DNA of 64,000 bases. Origin: Streptomyces diastatochromogenes. Its GTDB lineage: Bacteria > Actinomycetota > Actinomycetes > Streptomycetales > Streptomycetaceae. Position 1 is the stretch's first letter. Each line of letters starts with the position of its first letter. Of the stretch, positions 43,456-52,327 are shown piece by piece. Under the pieces are notes generated by a model that had not been told where the DNA came from, searched no databases, and worked only from the letters and a program-made list of their open reading frames with translations. The translations under genes and the position numbers were made by a program. The stretch covers positions 4,340,001 to 4,404,000 of the forward strand of contig JAPTYK010000001.1 of the NCBI GenBank assembly GCA_026913215.1, read 5' to 3'.

Positions 43456-44470
43456 ATGGCGCGACGACTCGACGTCACCGGGGCCGACGGCGTCCGGCTG
43501 GCGGCCTGGGACCACACGGCTCCGGACCGCACGGCCAGGGACCACACCGCCGGGCCCGGCATCGTCCCGCAGTCCGGCCCCGGCGCCACCGCGCGTCCCG
43601 GCCCCGGCTCTGGCGCCGGCCCCGGTGCCACCGCGCGTCCCGGCGGCCCGGCCGTCCCCGGCCCGTACGGGCCCTGCAGCCGCCCCGCCTCCGCGGACGC
43701 CTCCGGGTTCGGGGTCTTACTCCTCCACGGCCTGATGGGCCACGCCGCCACTGGGCGCCCGCCGTCCGGCGGCTCGCCGGCGGTCACCGGATCGTCGCCC
43801 TCGACCAGCGCGGGCACGGCGCGAGCGAGAAGCCCGCCGCCGGTCCCTTCACCCGCGAGGCGTACGTGGCGGACGCCGCCGCCGTCGTCGAGCAGCTCGG
43901 TCTCGGCCCGGTGACCCTCGTCGGGCACTCCATGGGCGCCCTGACCGCCTGGCAGCTGGCCGCCGAGCGTCCGGACCTCGTCCGGGCCCTCGTCATCTGC
44001 GACATGCGGGCCTCGGCCCTGGGCGCGGCCTCGCAGCGCGCCTGGCAGGACTGGTTCCGGGGCTGGCCCGCGCCCTTCCCGTCCCTGGAGGCCGTCCACC
44101 GCTGGTTCGGCGACGAGGACCCCTGGGTGGAGACGCCGAACCCGGCGCGGGGCGCGTTCTTCGCCGAGGTGATGGCCGAGCACCCCGACGGCTGGCGCCC
44201 GGTGTTCGACCCGGAACAGATGCTGACCTCCCGCGAGACCTGGGTCCACGACGCCCACTGGGACTCCCTCGCCCAGGTCCGCTGCCCCACCCTCGTGATC
44301 CGCGGCCTCGACGGCGAGCTGGGCCGCGCGGAGGCCCAGGAGATGGTCCGGGTCCTGCCCCACGGGGCGTACGCGGAGATCCCCGACGCGGGCCACCTCC
44401 TCACTACACCCACCCGGAGGCCTGGAGCGAAGCCGTGGAGCCCTTCCTGAACGGGGTGCTGACCCCCTGA
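43456..44470 (+). CDS. alpha/beta hydrolase with low-complexity insert, frame-broken
   Basis: ATG 43456: ARRLDVTGADGVRLAAWDH begins the fold, then about 40 residues of Gly/Pro/Ala/Thr/Arg repeats (PGATARPG units) interrupt the usual first strand turn before FGVLLLHGLMGHA (oxyanion region). After a break near 43745, VTLVGHSMGALTAWQLAAER has the nucleophilic Ser and TLVIRGLDGELGR the Asp; IPDAGHLL is the catalytic His. A second break near 44403 leads to the stop at 44470. The substrate is unknown. The insert may be a recent repeat expansion. Confidence 0.8.
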
Positions 44471-44500
44471 CGGCGGGGCCGGAAGGGGGCCGGCGGCGGG

Positions 44501-45079
44501 TCAGGCCACCGCGAGCCGGTCCACCAGCAGTTCCACCCCCCGCTCGGTGTCCTCCCTGGGCAGCCGTCCCGCCCGGGTCAGGGTGGTGAGGCCGTGCAGG
44601 GCCGCCCAGAACACCTCGGTGAAGAGTCCCGGCTGGACGCCGTCCCCGGCGACCTCGCCGAGGGTCTCCAGGAGGGCGGCGAAGGCGTCCTTCAGCGGCT
44701 CCGGGGTGTCCTCGTCCGCGAAGGCCAGGCCGCCGTCGAGCTGGAACATGGCGTCGTAGACCGCCGGATTGCGCTCGGCGAAGCCGAGGTAGGCGCGGGC
44801 GAGGGCGGTGACGCGGGCGTGCGGTCCGTCCGTGGCGGAGGCCGTGGCCCGCAGGGCCGCGGCCATCTCGGCGGCGCCTTCGAGGGCGACGGCGCCGATG
44901 ATCTCGCGCTTGCCGCGGAAGTGGCTGTAGAGGACGGGCTGGCTGTATTCGATGCGCTCGGCGAGCCGGCGGGTGGTGACCGCGTCCCAGCCCTGCTGCT
45001 CGGCGAGTTCGCGGGCTGTCGCCACGATGAGTCGCTCGCGCTCCACCCGTTCGCGCTGCTTGCGTTCCTGTACCGGCAT
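44501..45079 (-). CDS. TetR-family regulator (WHG-type ligand domain)
   Basis: An intact 192-residue protein from ATG 45079. RLIVATARELAEQQGWDAVT, RRLAERIEYSQPVLYSHFRG and KREIIGAVALEGAAEMAAAL are the DNA-binding domain; YLGFAERNPAVYDAMFQLDG and FTEVFWAALHGLTTLTRAGR are the WHG ligand domain. It is divergent from the DUF1772 gene, with large inverted repeats in between, so it likely represses itself and that gene. Confidence 0.9.
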   Translation of the reverse strand: MPVQERKQRERVERERLIVATARELAEQQGWDAVTTRRLAERIEYSQPVLYSHFRGKREIIGAVALEGAAEMAAALRATASATDGPHARVTALARAYLGFAERNPAVYDAMFQLDGGLAFADEDTPEPLKDAFAALLETLGEVAGDGVQPGLFTEVFWAALHGLTTLTRAGRLPREDTERGVELLVDRLAVA

Positions 45080-45087
45080 GACTGGAT

Positions 45088-45152
45088 GCTAGCACTGCTA
45101 GACAATCGAGCGATAGCAGTGCTAGCTTTGCATCATTGGCTAGCGGCGCTAG
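45088..45152 (+). promoter_or_regulatory. TetR operators: 13-bp inverted arms plus a third half-like site
   Basis: GCTAGCACTGCTA (45088-45100) and TAGCAGTGCTAGC (45114-45126) are perfect reverse complements 13 bases apart, and each contains its own small palindrome (CTAGCACTGCTAG). A third copy, GCTAGCGGCGCTAG, lies at 45139-45152, 18 bases before the DUF1772 start. They occupy the whole 90-base gap between the two divergent genes. Confidence 0.85.
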
Positions 45153-45169
45153 ATTCCCGAGGGGTCATC

Positions 45170-45615
45170 ATGCTCAACGCACTCCAGGTCCTCACCACCG
45201 TGGCGGTCGGCCTGATGGTGGGGGTGGAGTTCTCCGTCTCCTTCGTCGTCAACCCGATCCTCGACGCCCTCCCCGGCGACAGCGGCCAGCTCGGCCGCGC
45301 CCACGGGGGCCGGATGCTGGGCGCCGTGATGCCGGTCTGGTACGTCTCCTCGCTCGTCCTCGTCGCGATCTGGGCCGTCACCGCACGGCAGGACCAGGGC
45401 ACCGGCCTCGTCGTCACCGCGGGCGCCCTGCTGGTCCTCAGCGTGGTCATGTCGCTCCTGCTGCTCGTCCCGATCAACAACCGGAACAAGACGTGGACCC
45501 CGAGAACCGGCCCGCCGACTGGAAGCGGCAGGTGAAGCGCTGGGACCGTTTCCACTACGCCCGCGTGGCCGTCATCGTCGGCGCCTTCACCCTCCTGGTC
45601 GCCGCCCTCGTCTGA
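45170..45615 (+). CDS. DUF1772 membrane protein (anthrone-oxygenase-like)
   Basis: ATG 45170: LQVLTTVAVGLMVGVEFSVS starts the first helix, and FVVNPILDALPGDSGQLGRA and VMPVWYVSSLVLVAIWAVTA follow. After one missing base near 45498, the end reads WKRQVKRWDRFHYARVAVIV and FTLLVAALV. Four helices and a conserved NNRNKTW segment place it in DUF1772, a family that includes anthrone oxygenases. It is under the divergent TetR regulator and may act on a small aromatic or toxic compound; that is inference. Confidence 0.82.
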
Positions 45616-45753
45616 GCCCGTGCCCCACGGGGCGGGCGACGGGCCCGCCGGCCCCTCCGGCCCCCGTCGTCGACCGCCGCCTCCACACCGGCCGGAACCC
45701 CGGCCCTCCGGACGCCTCGCCGAACGCCTGGTGTCGGCCCGGCCCGACAGCGG

Positions 45754-46320
45754 TCACCGGCTCAGACGCCACACCTGGTCCTCGCCCGTCTCCGCCGGTG
45801 CGGTGGGTTCGTGGGGGCGGCGGAGGTGGGGGGTGAAGCCGAGGCGGGAGGGGACGGCGCCGCTGGGGTGGTTGGCGGCGTCGTGGACGATCTCGACGGC
45901 GGTGACGTCGGGGAGGCGGAAGGCCTGGGAGACGAGGGCGCGGGCGGCGCGGGTGGCGAGGCCCCGGCCGGTGGCGCAGGGGTGGAGCCAGTAGCCGATT
46001 TCCAGGGTGCCGTCCGGGGTGTCGTCGTGGCGGTGGAGCCCGCAGGAGCCGACGAGGGCGCCGTCGAGGACGATGGCGTAGCTGTAGGAGCGGCCGGTCG
46101 CCCACAGGTCCGCCCGGCCGGCGAGGAAGGCGGCGGCGCTCTCACGGCTGTGGTCGGCGATCCACGGCATCCAGGGGCGCAGGTGCTCCACCGACTCGTC
46201 CACGGTGCGGAAGAACTCCGGGAGGTCCGCCTCGCCCTCGAACGCGCGCAGCGTCAGCCCGCCGTCGAGCTCGATCCGGGCATCGGGGGCGGGCGCGGGC
46301 GGGGTCTGGGAAGGGTCCAT
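45754..46320 (-). CDS. GNAT acetyltransferase, RimJ/RimL-like
   Basis: An intact 188-residue protein from ATG 46320. LTLRAFEGEADLPEFFRTVD, RPWMPWIADHSRESAAAFLA and YAIVLDGALVGSCGLHRHDD lead to the acetyl-CoA site region GTLEIGYWLHPCATGRGLAT and RAARALVSQAFRLPDVTAVE, ending LRRPHEPTA. The pattern is that of ribosomal-protein serine/alanine acetyltransferases, though many members acetylate other amines. It converges with the DUF1772 gene. Confidence 0.88.
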   Translation of the reverse strand: MDPSQTPPAPAPDARIELDGGLTLRAFEGEADLPEFFRTVDESVEHLRPWMPWIADHSRESAAAFLAGRADLWATGRSYSYAIVLDGALVGSCGLHRHDDTPDGTLEIGYWLHPCATGRGLATRAARALVSQAFRLPDVTAVEIVHDAANHPSGAVPSRLGFTPHLRRPHEPTAPAETGEDQVWRLSR

Positions 46321-46441
46321 GCGGGGAGGATCGTCCCCGACGGGCGGGGCGGGCAAGGGAATTCCGGGGGAGCGTTCGCCTCCGCGCGTACGCTGCGGGC
46401 CGAGCCGGCTGACGATGACGATGACGATGCGTGGGGGCGCC

Positions 46442-47322
46442 ATGGAGATCGGTGAGGGTCTCGTACGGGACCTGCTCCGGGAGCAGCACCCGGACCTGGC
46501 GGAGCTGCCGATCCGGGAGGTGCCGGGGGGCTGGGACAACCGGATGTGGCGGCTCGGCGAGGAGCTGGCGGTGCGGATGCCCCGCACCGAGCGGGCGCCG
46601 GAGCTGCTCCGCAAGGAGGGCCGGTGGCTGCCGGTCCTGGCGCCGTCGCTGCCGCTGCCCGTGCCCGTTCCCGTACGCACTGGGGAGCCGTCCGCGCGGT
46701 TCCCGCGGACCTGGGCGGTCGTCCGCTGGGTCGGGGGCGAGCCGGGCGACGCGGTGCCCGTCACGCGCGGCGAGCACGCGGCCGACGTCCTGGCGGGCTT
46801 CCTGCGGGCGCTCCACCGACAGGCGCCCCGGAGGCGCCCGTCAACCCGGACCGGGGCGTGCCGCTCGGGGAGTTCGCGGCGAGGGCGGGGGTCGAGGAGG
46901 GTTCGCGCTCCTGGCCGAGCACGCCGACCCCGGGGCCGTACGAAGGGTGTGGAGGAGGCCCTCGCGGCCCCCGCCCGGCAGGGCCCGCCGCTGTGGCTGC
47001 ACGGGGACCTGCACCCGGCGAACGTCGTCGTCGCGGACGGCACCCTCGCCGGAGTGGTGGACTTCGGCGAGGTCTGCGCGGGCGACCCGGCGACGGACCT
47101 GTCGGCGGCCTGGCTGCTGCTGCCGGAGGGCGGGGCCGGGCGGTTCTTCCGTACGTACGCGCGTGGACCCGCCACCGTCCGCCGCGCCCGCGGCTGGGCC
47201 CTGCTCCGCGCGGCCGGGCTGATCGCCATCGGCCGCGCGGGAGACCGGGGCCTCCCGGGCGGCAAGCCGGCCTGGGGCCCGGCCGGACGGGCCGCCCTCG
47301 CCCGCGTCCTGGGGGCGCCTAG
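46442..47322 (+). CDS. aminoglycoside phosphotransferase-family kinase, frame-broken
   Basis: ATG 46442: GGWDNRMWRLGEELAVRMPR is the nucleotide-binding part and RWVGGEPGDAVPVTRGEHAA the linker. Breaks near 46825, 46905, 46950 and 47165 join FLRALHRQAP, GVPLGEFAARAGVEEG, WLHGDLHPANVVVADGTLAG (Brenner motif with catalytic Asp) and DFGEVCAGDPATDLSAAWLL (metal Asp). The end reads GWALLRAAGLIAIGRAGDRG. The family covers antibiotic, choline and sugar kinases, so this is not evidence of drug resistance. Its TAG overlaps the convergent permease stop within CTAG. Confidence 0.82.
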
Positions 47323-48932
47323 CCCTGCTGACCGCCGCCAGGATCTCCGGCAGGCGCCCGCCGCGCGCGGGGCCGCCAGCTTGAGGCCCGCGAGGGTCAG
47401 GAGCGCGCCGTAGAGGGCCCCGGCGGGGAGGAGGAGCCACAGCAGGGACCGCTGGTCCGCGAGGTGGAGGTAGACCGTCGCGGCGATCAGCGGGGAGCAG
47501 AGGAGACCGGCCGTGAGCATGCCGCCCATGATCGAGATCCAGGCCAGGCCGCCCTGCCCCGGGGCGACGTTCTTGTAGCCGCTGTCCTGGGGGATCGAGT
47601 ACGGGAAGCTCGCCGAGGTCACCGCGCCCGTGCCGACCATCGCGCCGAGCAGGCCGAGCGCCAGGCCGAGGGCCTCGGGCAGCTGGGACCAGGCGTCGAG
47701 CACGCCGGCGGTCACGGCCGTCACGAGCACCGTGAACGGCAGCGTGACCATGAGCAGGGCCAGGGTCCGCGACCGGAGTTCGGCGTAGGCGTCGGCGGTC
47801 GTCGAGAGGGTCTGGGCGACCATCCAGAACGCCGAGCCGTCCTGTCCGAACTGGTTGTACATCAGCATGCCGAGCATGCCGGAGGCGAAGACCGCGAAGT
47901 AGACCGAGCCCCGCCCTGGATGGCGTTGAAGAGGGGACGATCAGGCCGACGGCGAGCGAGGTCACCCAGGACGCCTTCGTCTTCGGGTCGCGCCAGATGT
48001 AGCGGAGGCTGCGCTCCATGACGGCGCCGGTCCGGCCGCCCGGCAGGATCCGGGCGAGCAGCCCCGGGCCCGCCTTGTCGGAGGTGCCCGCGTCCGGGGC
48101 CGCGCCGATCGTGGAGCCGTCCGGCTCGACCATCAGCCGGACCAGGCTCCGCTGCCACCAGTACAGGAGCGCCACGAGGGCCGCCGCCGTGAGCAGCAGC
48201 CGGGCCGCCGCCACCGCGTAGTCGCCGCGGCTCGCGGCGTCGACCGCGCCGATCGCGGCGGCGGCGGCAGCCAGCCGACGACGGCCGTGGCCGGTTCGAG
48301 GGAGCCGAGGCCGCCGGCCTGGCCGAGGCGCTGGGCGGCGAAGTTCACGAACTGCATGCCGACCGCGATGATCAGGCCGCTCAGCAGGGCCAGGTCCCGG
48401 CCCTTGCGGGAGGTCAGCAGCCGGATGTTCGCGGCGGCCACGGCCCGGGACAGCGCCACGCACGTCACCGCCGTGAGCGGGACGGCGAGGACGGCGAGGA
48501 CGGTGCCGGCGGCGCCGTGCGCGACGGCCAGGACGGCGCCGACGAGCAGGACGGAGGTGAGGACGGGGCCGACGCCCACGAGGGAGGCCACGAGCAGCGC
48601 CCGGATCAGCGGCCGGGGCTGGAGCGGCAGCATCACGAGCCGCGAGGGGTCGAGGGTCTCGTCGCCGCTCGGGATGAACAGCGGCATGACCGCCCAGGCC
48701 AGGGCGAGCGCCCCGGTGAGGAGGATCGCGACGGTGTCGGCGTCCGCGTGGCCCCGCAGGAGGACGAGGGCCAGCACGAGGCCGGCGGCGAAGACCGCGC
48801 CGAAGAAGATCGACGCGAGGAACGCGGCGGTCCGTCCGCCGGACTGCCGCAGCCCGTTCTTCAGGAGCGACAGCTTGAGCCGGACGAAGACGGACGTGAG
48901 GGAGGACGGTACGGGGCGGTGGCGGCGCTCAT
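47319..48932 (-). CDS. ABC exporter permease, frame-broken
   Basis: ATG 48932 overlaps the ATPase stop (ATGA). The N-terminus has a cytoplasmic leader and SLLKNGLRQSGGRTAAFLAS (another frame), then LALAWAVMPLFIPSGDETLD, LVMLPLQPRPLIRALLVASL, ALLSGLIIAVGMQFVNFAAQ, SLRYIWRDPKTKASWVTSLA, MLMYNQFGQDGSAFWMVAQT and LLCSPLIAATVYLHLADQRS. About twelve helices can be counted. Breaks lie near 48800, 48265, 47935 and 47375. Together with the upstream ATPase it is an ABC-2-like exporter of unknown substrate. Confidence 0.82.
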
Positions 48933-49816
48933 CGCTGCGTACCGCCCGTACCCGTGGCGCCCGTGCCGCCCGGACCGGTGGCCCCGCCGCCCAGCCAGTC
49001 CAGCGAGTCCCCGGCCGCCGCGCGGCCGTTCGCGCCGACGAGCTCCAGGAACGCCTCCTGGAGCGAGGACGCCGAGCCCCGGACCTCGGCCAGCGGGCCC
49101 TGGGCGCGGATCCGGCCGGCGGCCATGACGGCGACCCAGTCGCAGAGCGACTCGACGAGCTCCATGACGTGGCTGGAGAAGACGACGGTCGCGCCGGAGG
49201 AGGTGTAGCGCTCCAGGACGCCCCGGATGGTCTGCGCGGAGACCGGGTCGACGCCCTCGAAGGGCTCGTCGAGGAAGAGGACCTCGGGGTTGTGGAGGAG
49301 CGCGGCGGCGAGGCCGATCTTCTTCCGCATGCCGGTGGAGTAGTCGACGACCAGCTTGTTCTGCGAGCCGGCCAGGTCGAGCACGTCGAGGAGCTGCGCG
49401 GCCCGCTTGTCGACCTCGGCGCCGGGCAGACCGCGCAGCCGGCCGCTGTAGGCGAGGAGCTCGCGGCCCGAGAGGCGCTCGAAGAGCCGCAGGCCCTCCG
49501 GCAGGATGCCGATGCGGGCCTTGACCTGGGCGACGGACTCCGGGTCGGCCCACACGTCGTGCCCGGCGACGAGGATCCGCCCCTGGTCGGGCCGGAGCAG
49601 ACCGGTGATCATGGAGAGCGTGGTGGTCTTGCCGGCGCCGTTGGGCCCGACGAGCCCGATGAACTTCCCCGCGGGCAGGACGAGGTCGATCCCGTTCACC
49701 GCGATCTGCTGGCCGAAACGCTTCCACAGTCCCTCGACGCGCACGGCGGGCACCGCACCGTCCCCCGGTGCGGCGCCCGCCGCGTCGAATGCCCCGTCAA
49801 ATGCCTGGTCAGGCAT
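48929..49816 (-). CDS. ABC transporter ATP-binding protein
   Basis: An intact 295-residue protein from ATG 49816. VRVEGLWKRFGQQIAVNGID, LVGPNGAGKTTTLSMITGLL (Walker A), GILPEGLRLFERLSGRELLA (Q-loop region), VVDYSTGMRKKIGLAAALLH (signature), NPEVLFLDEPFEGVDPVSAQ (Walker B and D-loop) and VVFSSHVMELVESLCDWVAV (H-loop) are all complete. The first 25 residues and the Gly/Thr-rich end are extra. It energises the permease that follows by ATGA overlap. Confidence 0.93.
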   Translation of the reverse strand: MPDQAFDGAFDAAGAAPGDGAVPAVRVEGLWKRFGQQIAVNGIDLVLPAGKFIGLVGPNGAGKTTTLSMITGLLRPDQGRILVAGHDVWADPESVAQVKARIGILPEGLRLFERLSGRELLAYSGRLRGLPGAEVDKRAAQLLDVLDLAGSQNKLVVDYSTGMRKKIGLAAALLHNPEVLFLDEPFEGVDPVSAQTIRGVLERYTSSGATVVFSSHVMELVESLCDWVAVMAAGRIRAQGPLAEVRGSASSLQEAFLELVGANGRAAAGDSLDWLGGGATGPGGTGATGTGGTQR

Positions 49817-49891
49817 GGTCCGTCAACCCTTCGATGGTCCCCGTAATCCTTACGGGGCCACCCTACGGGCGCGACCGACCGGGCCTCCAGG

Positions 49892-50568
49892 TCACTGCGT
49901 ACGGCTCCTGGCCTCCGCCGCTTCCCGGCCACACGCGTACGCGAGGGCGCTGATCAGCTCCTCGGCGTCCGGCAGCCAGCGGTTCGCCGGGGTGGGACGC
50001 CGGGCCCACTGCACCGCGCCGAAGCCGCCGATCCGGGTGGGCGGGGCGGCCACGTAGTGGCCCTCGCCGCGCGTGACGAGGTCGATGGAGGCCGGGGCCC
50101 AGCCGAGCTTGCGGACGAGGTCGGGCACCTTGGCCGCGGCGCCGGGCAGCACGAAGAAGTACATGCGGCGGTCCGGGTGCAGGTCACCGGGCCGAGCGTC
50201 AGCTCCATGCGCTCCATGCGGGCGAGCGCCAGGAAGCCGGCGGTCTCCGGCACCTCGATCGCGTCGAAGGTGCGGCCGGTCGGCAGCAGGATCGAGGCCT
50301 TCGGGGTCTTGGACCACATCCGGCGCGCCCCGACGCCGCTGCCGGTCGCCTGGGTCGACCAGTCGGGCCTGACCGCGTGGGCGCCGGGCAGGGCGCACGC
50401 GTCCGCGCCGCAGGAGCAGTGCTCCCTGCCCTCGACGACTTCCAGCCAGGTCCCGGGAAACACGTCCCAGTGCCGCTCTTCCGCGTACCGCACGGCGCTG
50501 TCGAGCAGCTGCTCGCCCCGCTGCTTGGGGATCTGTGCGGCTTCCGTGACTCCCATGGTCTCTTCCAC
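49892..50568 (-). CDS. bifunctional DNA primase/polymerase-domain protein
   Basis: GTG 50568 (VEETMGVTEAAQIPKQRGEQ) is chosen by resemblance to relatives that begin MEET. LLDSAVRYAEERHWDVFPG, CSCGADACALPGAHAVRPDW and ASILLPTGRTFDAIEVPETA are the prim-pol N-terminal part with a Cys/His cluster. A break near 50188 leads to DRRMYFFVLPGAAAKVPDLV and VAAPPTRIGGFGAVQWARRP, ending LISALAYACGREAAEARSRT. The length of about 225 residues and lack of a helicase domain are typical of the Streptomyces chromosomal forms, whose role is unknown. Confidence 0.82.
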
Positions 50569-50845
50569 GGAGAACACAACTCCCCCCGTCACCTGGGGTT
50601 ACGGGCGCGGCGGTGGCCGTGTTGACGCATCGATCCTGCACGCGGGGCGCATGGATGCACTCGCGGGGGCGCGCGGCGGGCAGGGGAGCGGGGGCGGGTA
50701 CGGAGAGGTGGGGGCGCCGGTGGCGGGGAGGGCTCATCCCGCCGCTGACGTGTCCGGTTTCGCGTGTTCACATCTGCATTGACCGGATATCAGCCGGGCA
50801 TTGATCAGTTCTCTCGTGATCACCGCACGGCCTCAGGGGGTACTC

Positions 50846-52224
50846 ATGGCAGCCAGGCCACTCGTTCCGCGTCAGCTCAACGAACGGCTCCAGGCGCTCA
50901 TCCAGGAGGCCGGCTGCTCCAACGCCGGCCTCGCCCGCAGGGTCAACATGGTCGGCGCGGAGCGCGGCCTCGACCTGCGCTACGACAAGACCTCGGTGGC
51001 GCGCTGGCTGCGCGGGCAGCAGCCGCGCGGCCGGGCGCCCGGGATCATCGCGGAGGCGCTGGGCCGCAAGCTGGGCCGCACGGTCACGATCGACGAGGTC
51101 GGCATGGCCAACGGCCGTAACCTCGCCGCCGGGGTGGGGCTCCAGTTCGCGCCGACCGTGCCCGGGGCGATCGAGCAGGTCTGCGAGCTGTGGCGCAGCG
51201 ACGTGGGGCGCCGGGACTTCCTGGGCGGCTCGACGGTCGCGGCCTCGGCCCTCGTCGAGCCCAGCCGGGACTGGCTGATCACGGGGCCCGACGCGCACGT
51301 GGCGCGGATGGCGGGGCGCGCGTCGGGGTCGCGGACGTGGCGGCGGTACGGGAGATGACGGCCGCGCTGGTCGACCTCGACCGGCGCTTCGGCAGCGGGC
51401 ACGTCCGGCCGGTGGTCGTGCACTACCTCAACAGCGTGGTGTCGGGGATGCTGTCCGGCTCCTACCGGGAGGCGATCGGCCGCCAGTTGTTCGCGGCGGT
51501 CGCCCGGCTGACCGAGCTCGCCGGGTACATGGCGGTGGACACCGGTGAACCGGGGCTCGCCCAGCGGTACTACATCCAGGCGCTGCGGCTCGCGCAGGCG
51601 GCGGGGGACCGGGGCTACGGCGGCTACGTCCTCGCCGCGTCGATGAGCCACCTCGCCGCGCAGCTCGGCAACCCGCGGGAGATCGCCCAGTTGGCGCGGG
51701 CGGCGCAGGAGGGGCGCGGGGAAGGTGCCGCCGCGCGCGGAGGCGATGTTCCTCGCGGCGGAGGCGCGCGGGCACGCGCTGATGGGCGACGTGCCCGCCT
51801 TCGAGTCGGCGGCGGGCCGTGCCGTGCGGGCCCTGGACCGGGCCGATCCGGAGGCGGGCGACGACCCGGCGTGGATCGCCCACTTCGACGCGGCCTACCT
51901 CGCGGACGAACTGGCGCACTGCTACCGGGACCTGGGGCAGGCGGAGGCGGCGGCGCGGGCCGCCGAGGAGTCGATCGCCGGTCACCCGGAGTCACGGGCG
52001 CGGCGGCGCGCGATCGGCCTCGCGCTGCTCGCCTCGGCGCAGGTCCAGCAGCGGGAGGTGGAGCAGGCCTGCCGCACGGGCACGCGGGCGCTCGAACTCC
52101 TCGGCACGCTGCGGTCGTCGCGGGGCGCGGAGTACCTGGACGACCTGCGGGAGCGCCTGGAGCCGTACGCGGGGAGGCGGTGGTGCGGGAGTTCGGCGCG
52201 CGGATGGAGCTGTACGTGGCCTGA
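50846..52224 (+). CDS. HTH plus TPR-like transcriptional regulator, frame-broken
   Basis: ATG 50846 after CAGGGGG. RQLNERLQALIQEAGCSNAG, RYDKTSVARWLRGQQPRGRA and IIAEALGRKLGRTVTIDEVG are an XRE-like DNA-binding part. Breaks near 51310, 51715 and 52180 join SSDVAAVREMTAALVDLDRR-like text, VRPVVVHYLNSVVSGMLSGS, YYIQALRLAQAAGDRGYGGY, FDAAYLADELAHCYRDLGQA and GTRALELLGTLRSSRGAEYL, helical hairpins of TPR type. Repaired length about 460 residues. The family is conserved in Streptomyces and some members affect development and antibiotic production. Confidence 0.82.
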
Positions 52225-52327
52225 CCGTGTCAACCGTGTAATGGGTCTCACACGTGTGCGGAGCCCCGGGCGCACCCGGTAGCGTGAGCCGACGATTCCG
52301 TAGGTTGGTCCATCAGTGGGAGTCCCG

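Noticed and set aside
46442..47322. Antibiotic-resistance aminoglycoside kinase
   Set aside because: The fold is clear, but the family has many other substrates and nothing in the context points to resistance.
49892..50568. Plasmid replication protein
   Set aside because: The prim-pol domain occurs without a helicase or plasmid functions, as in conserved chromosomal Streptomyces proteins.
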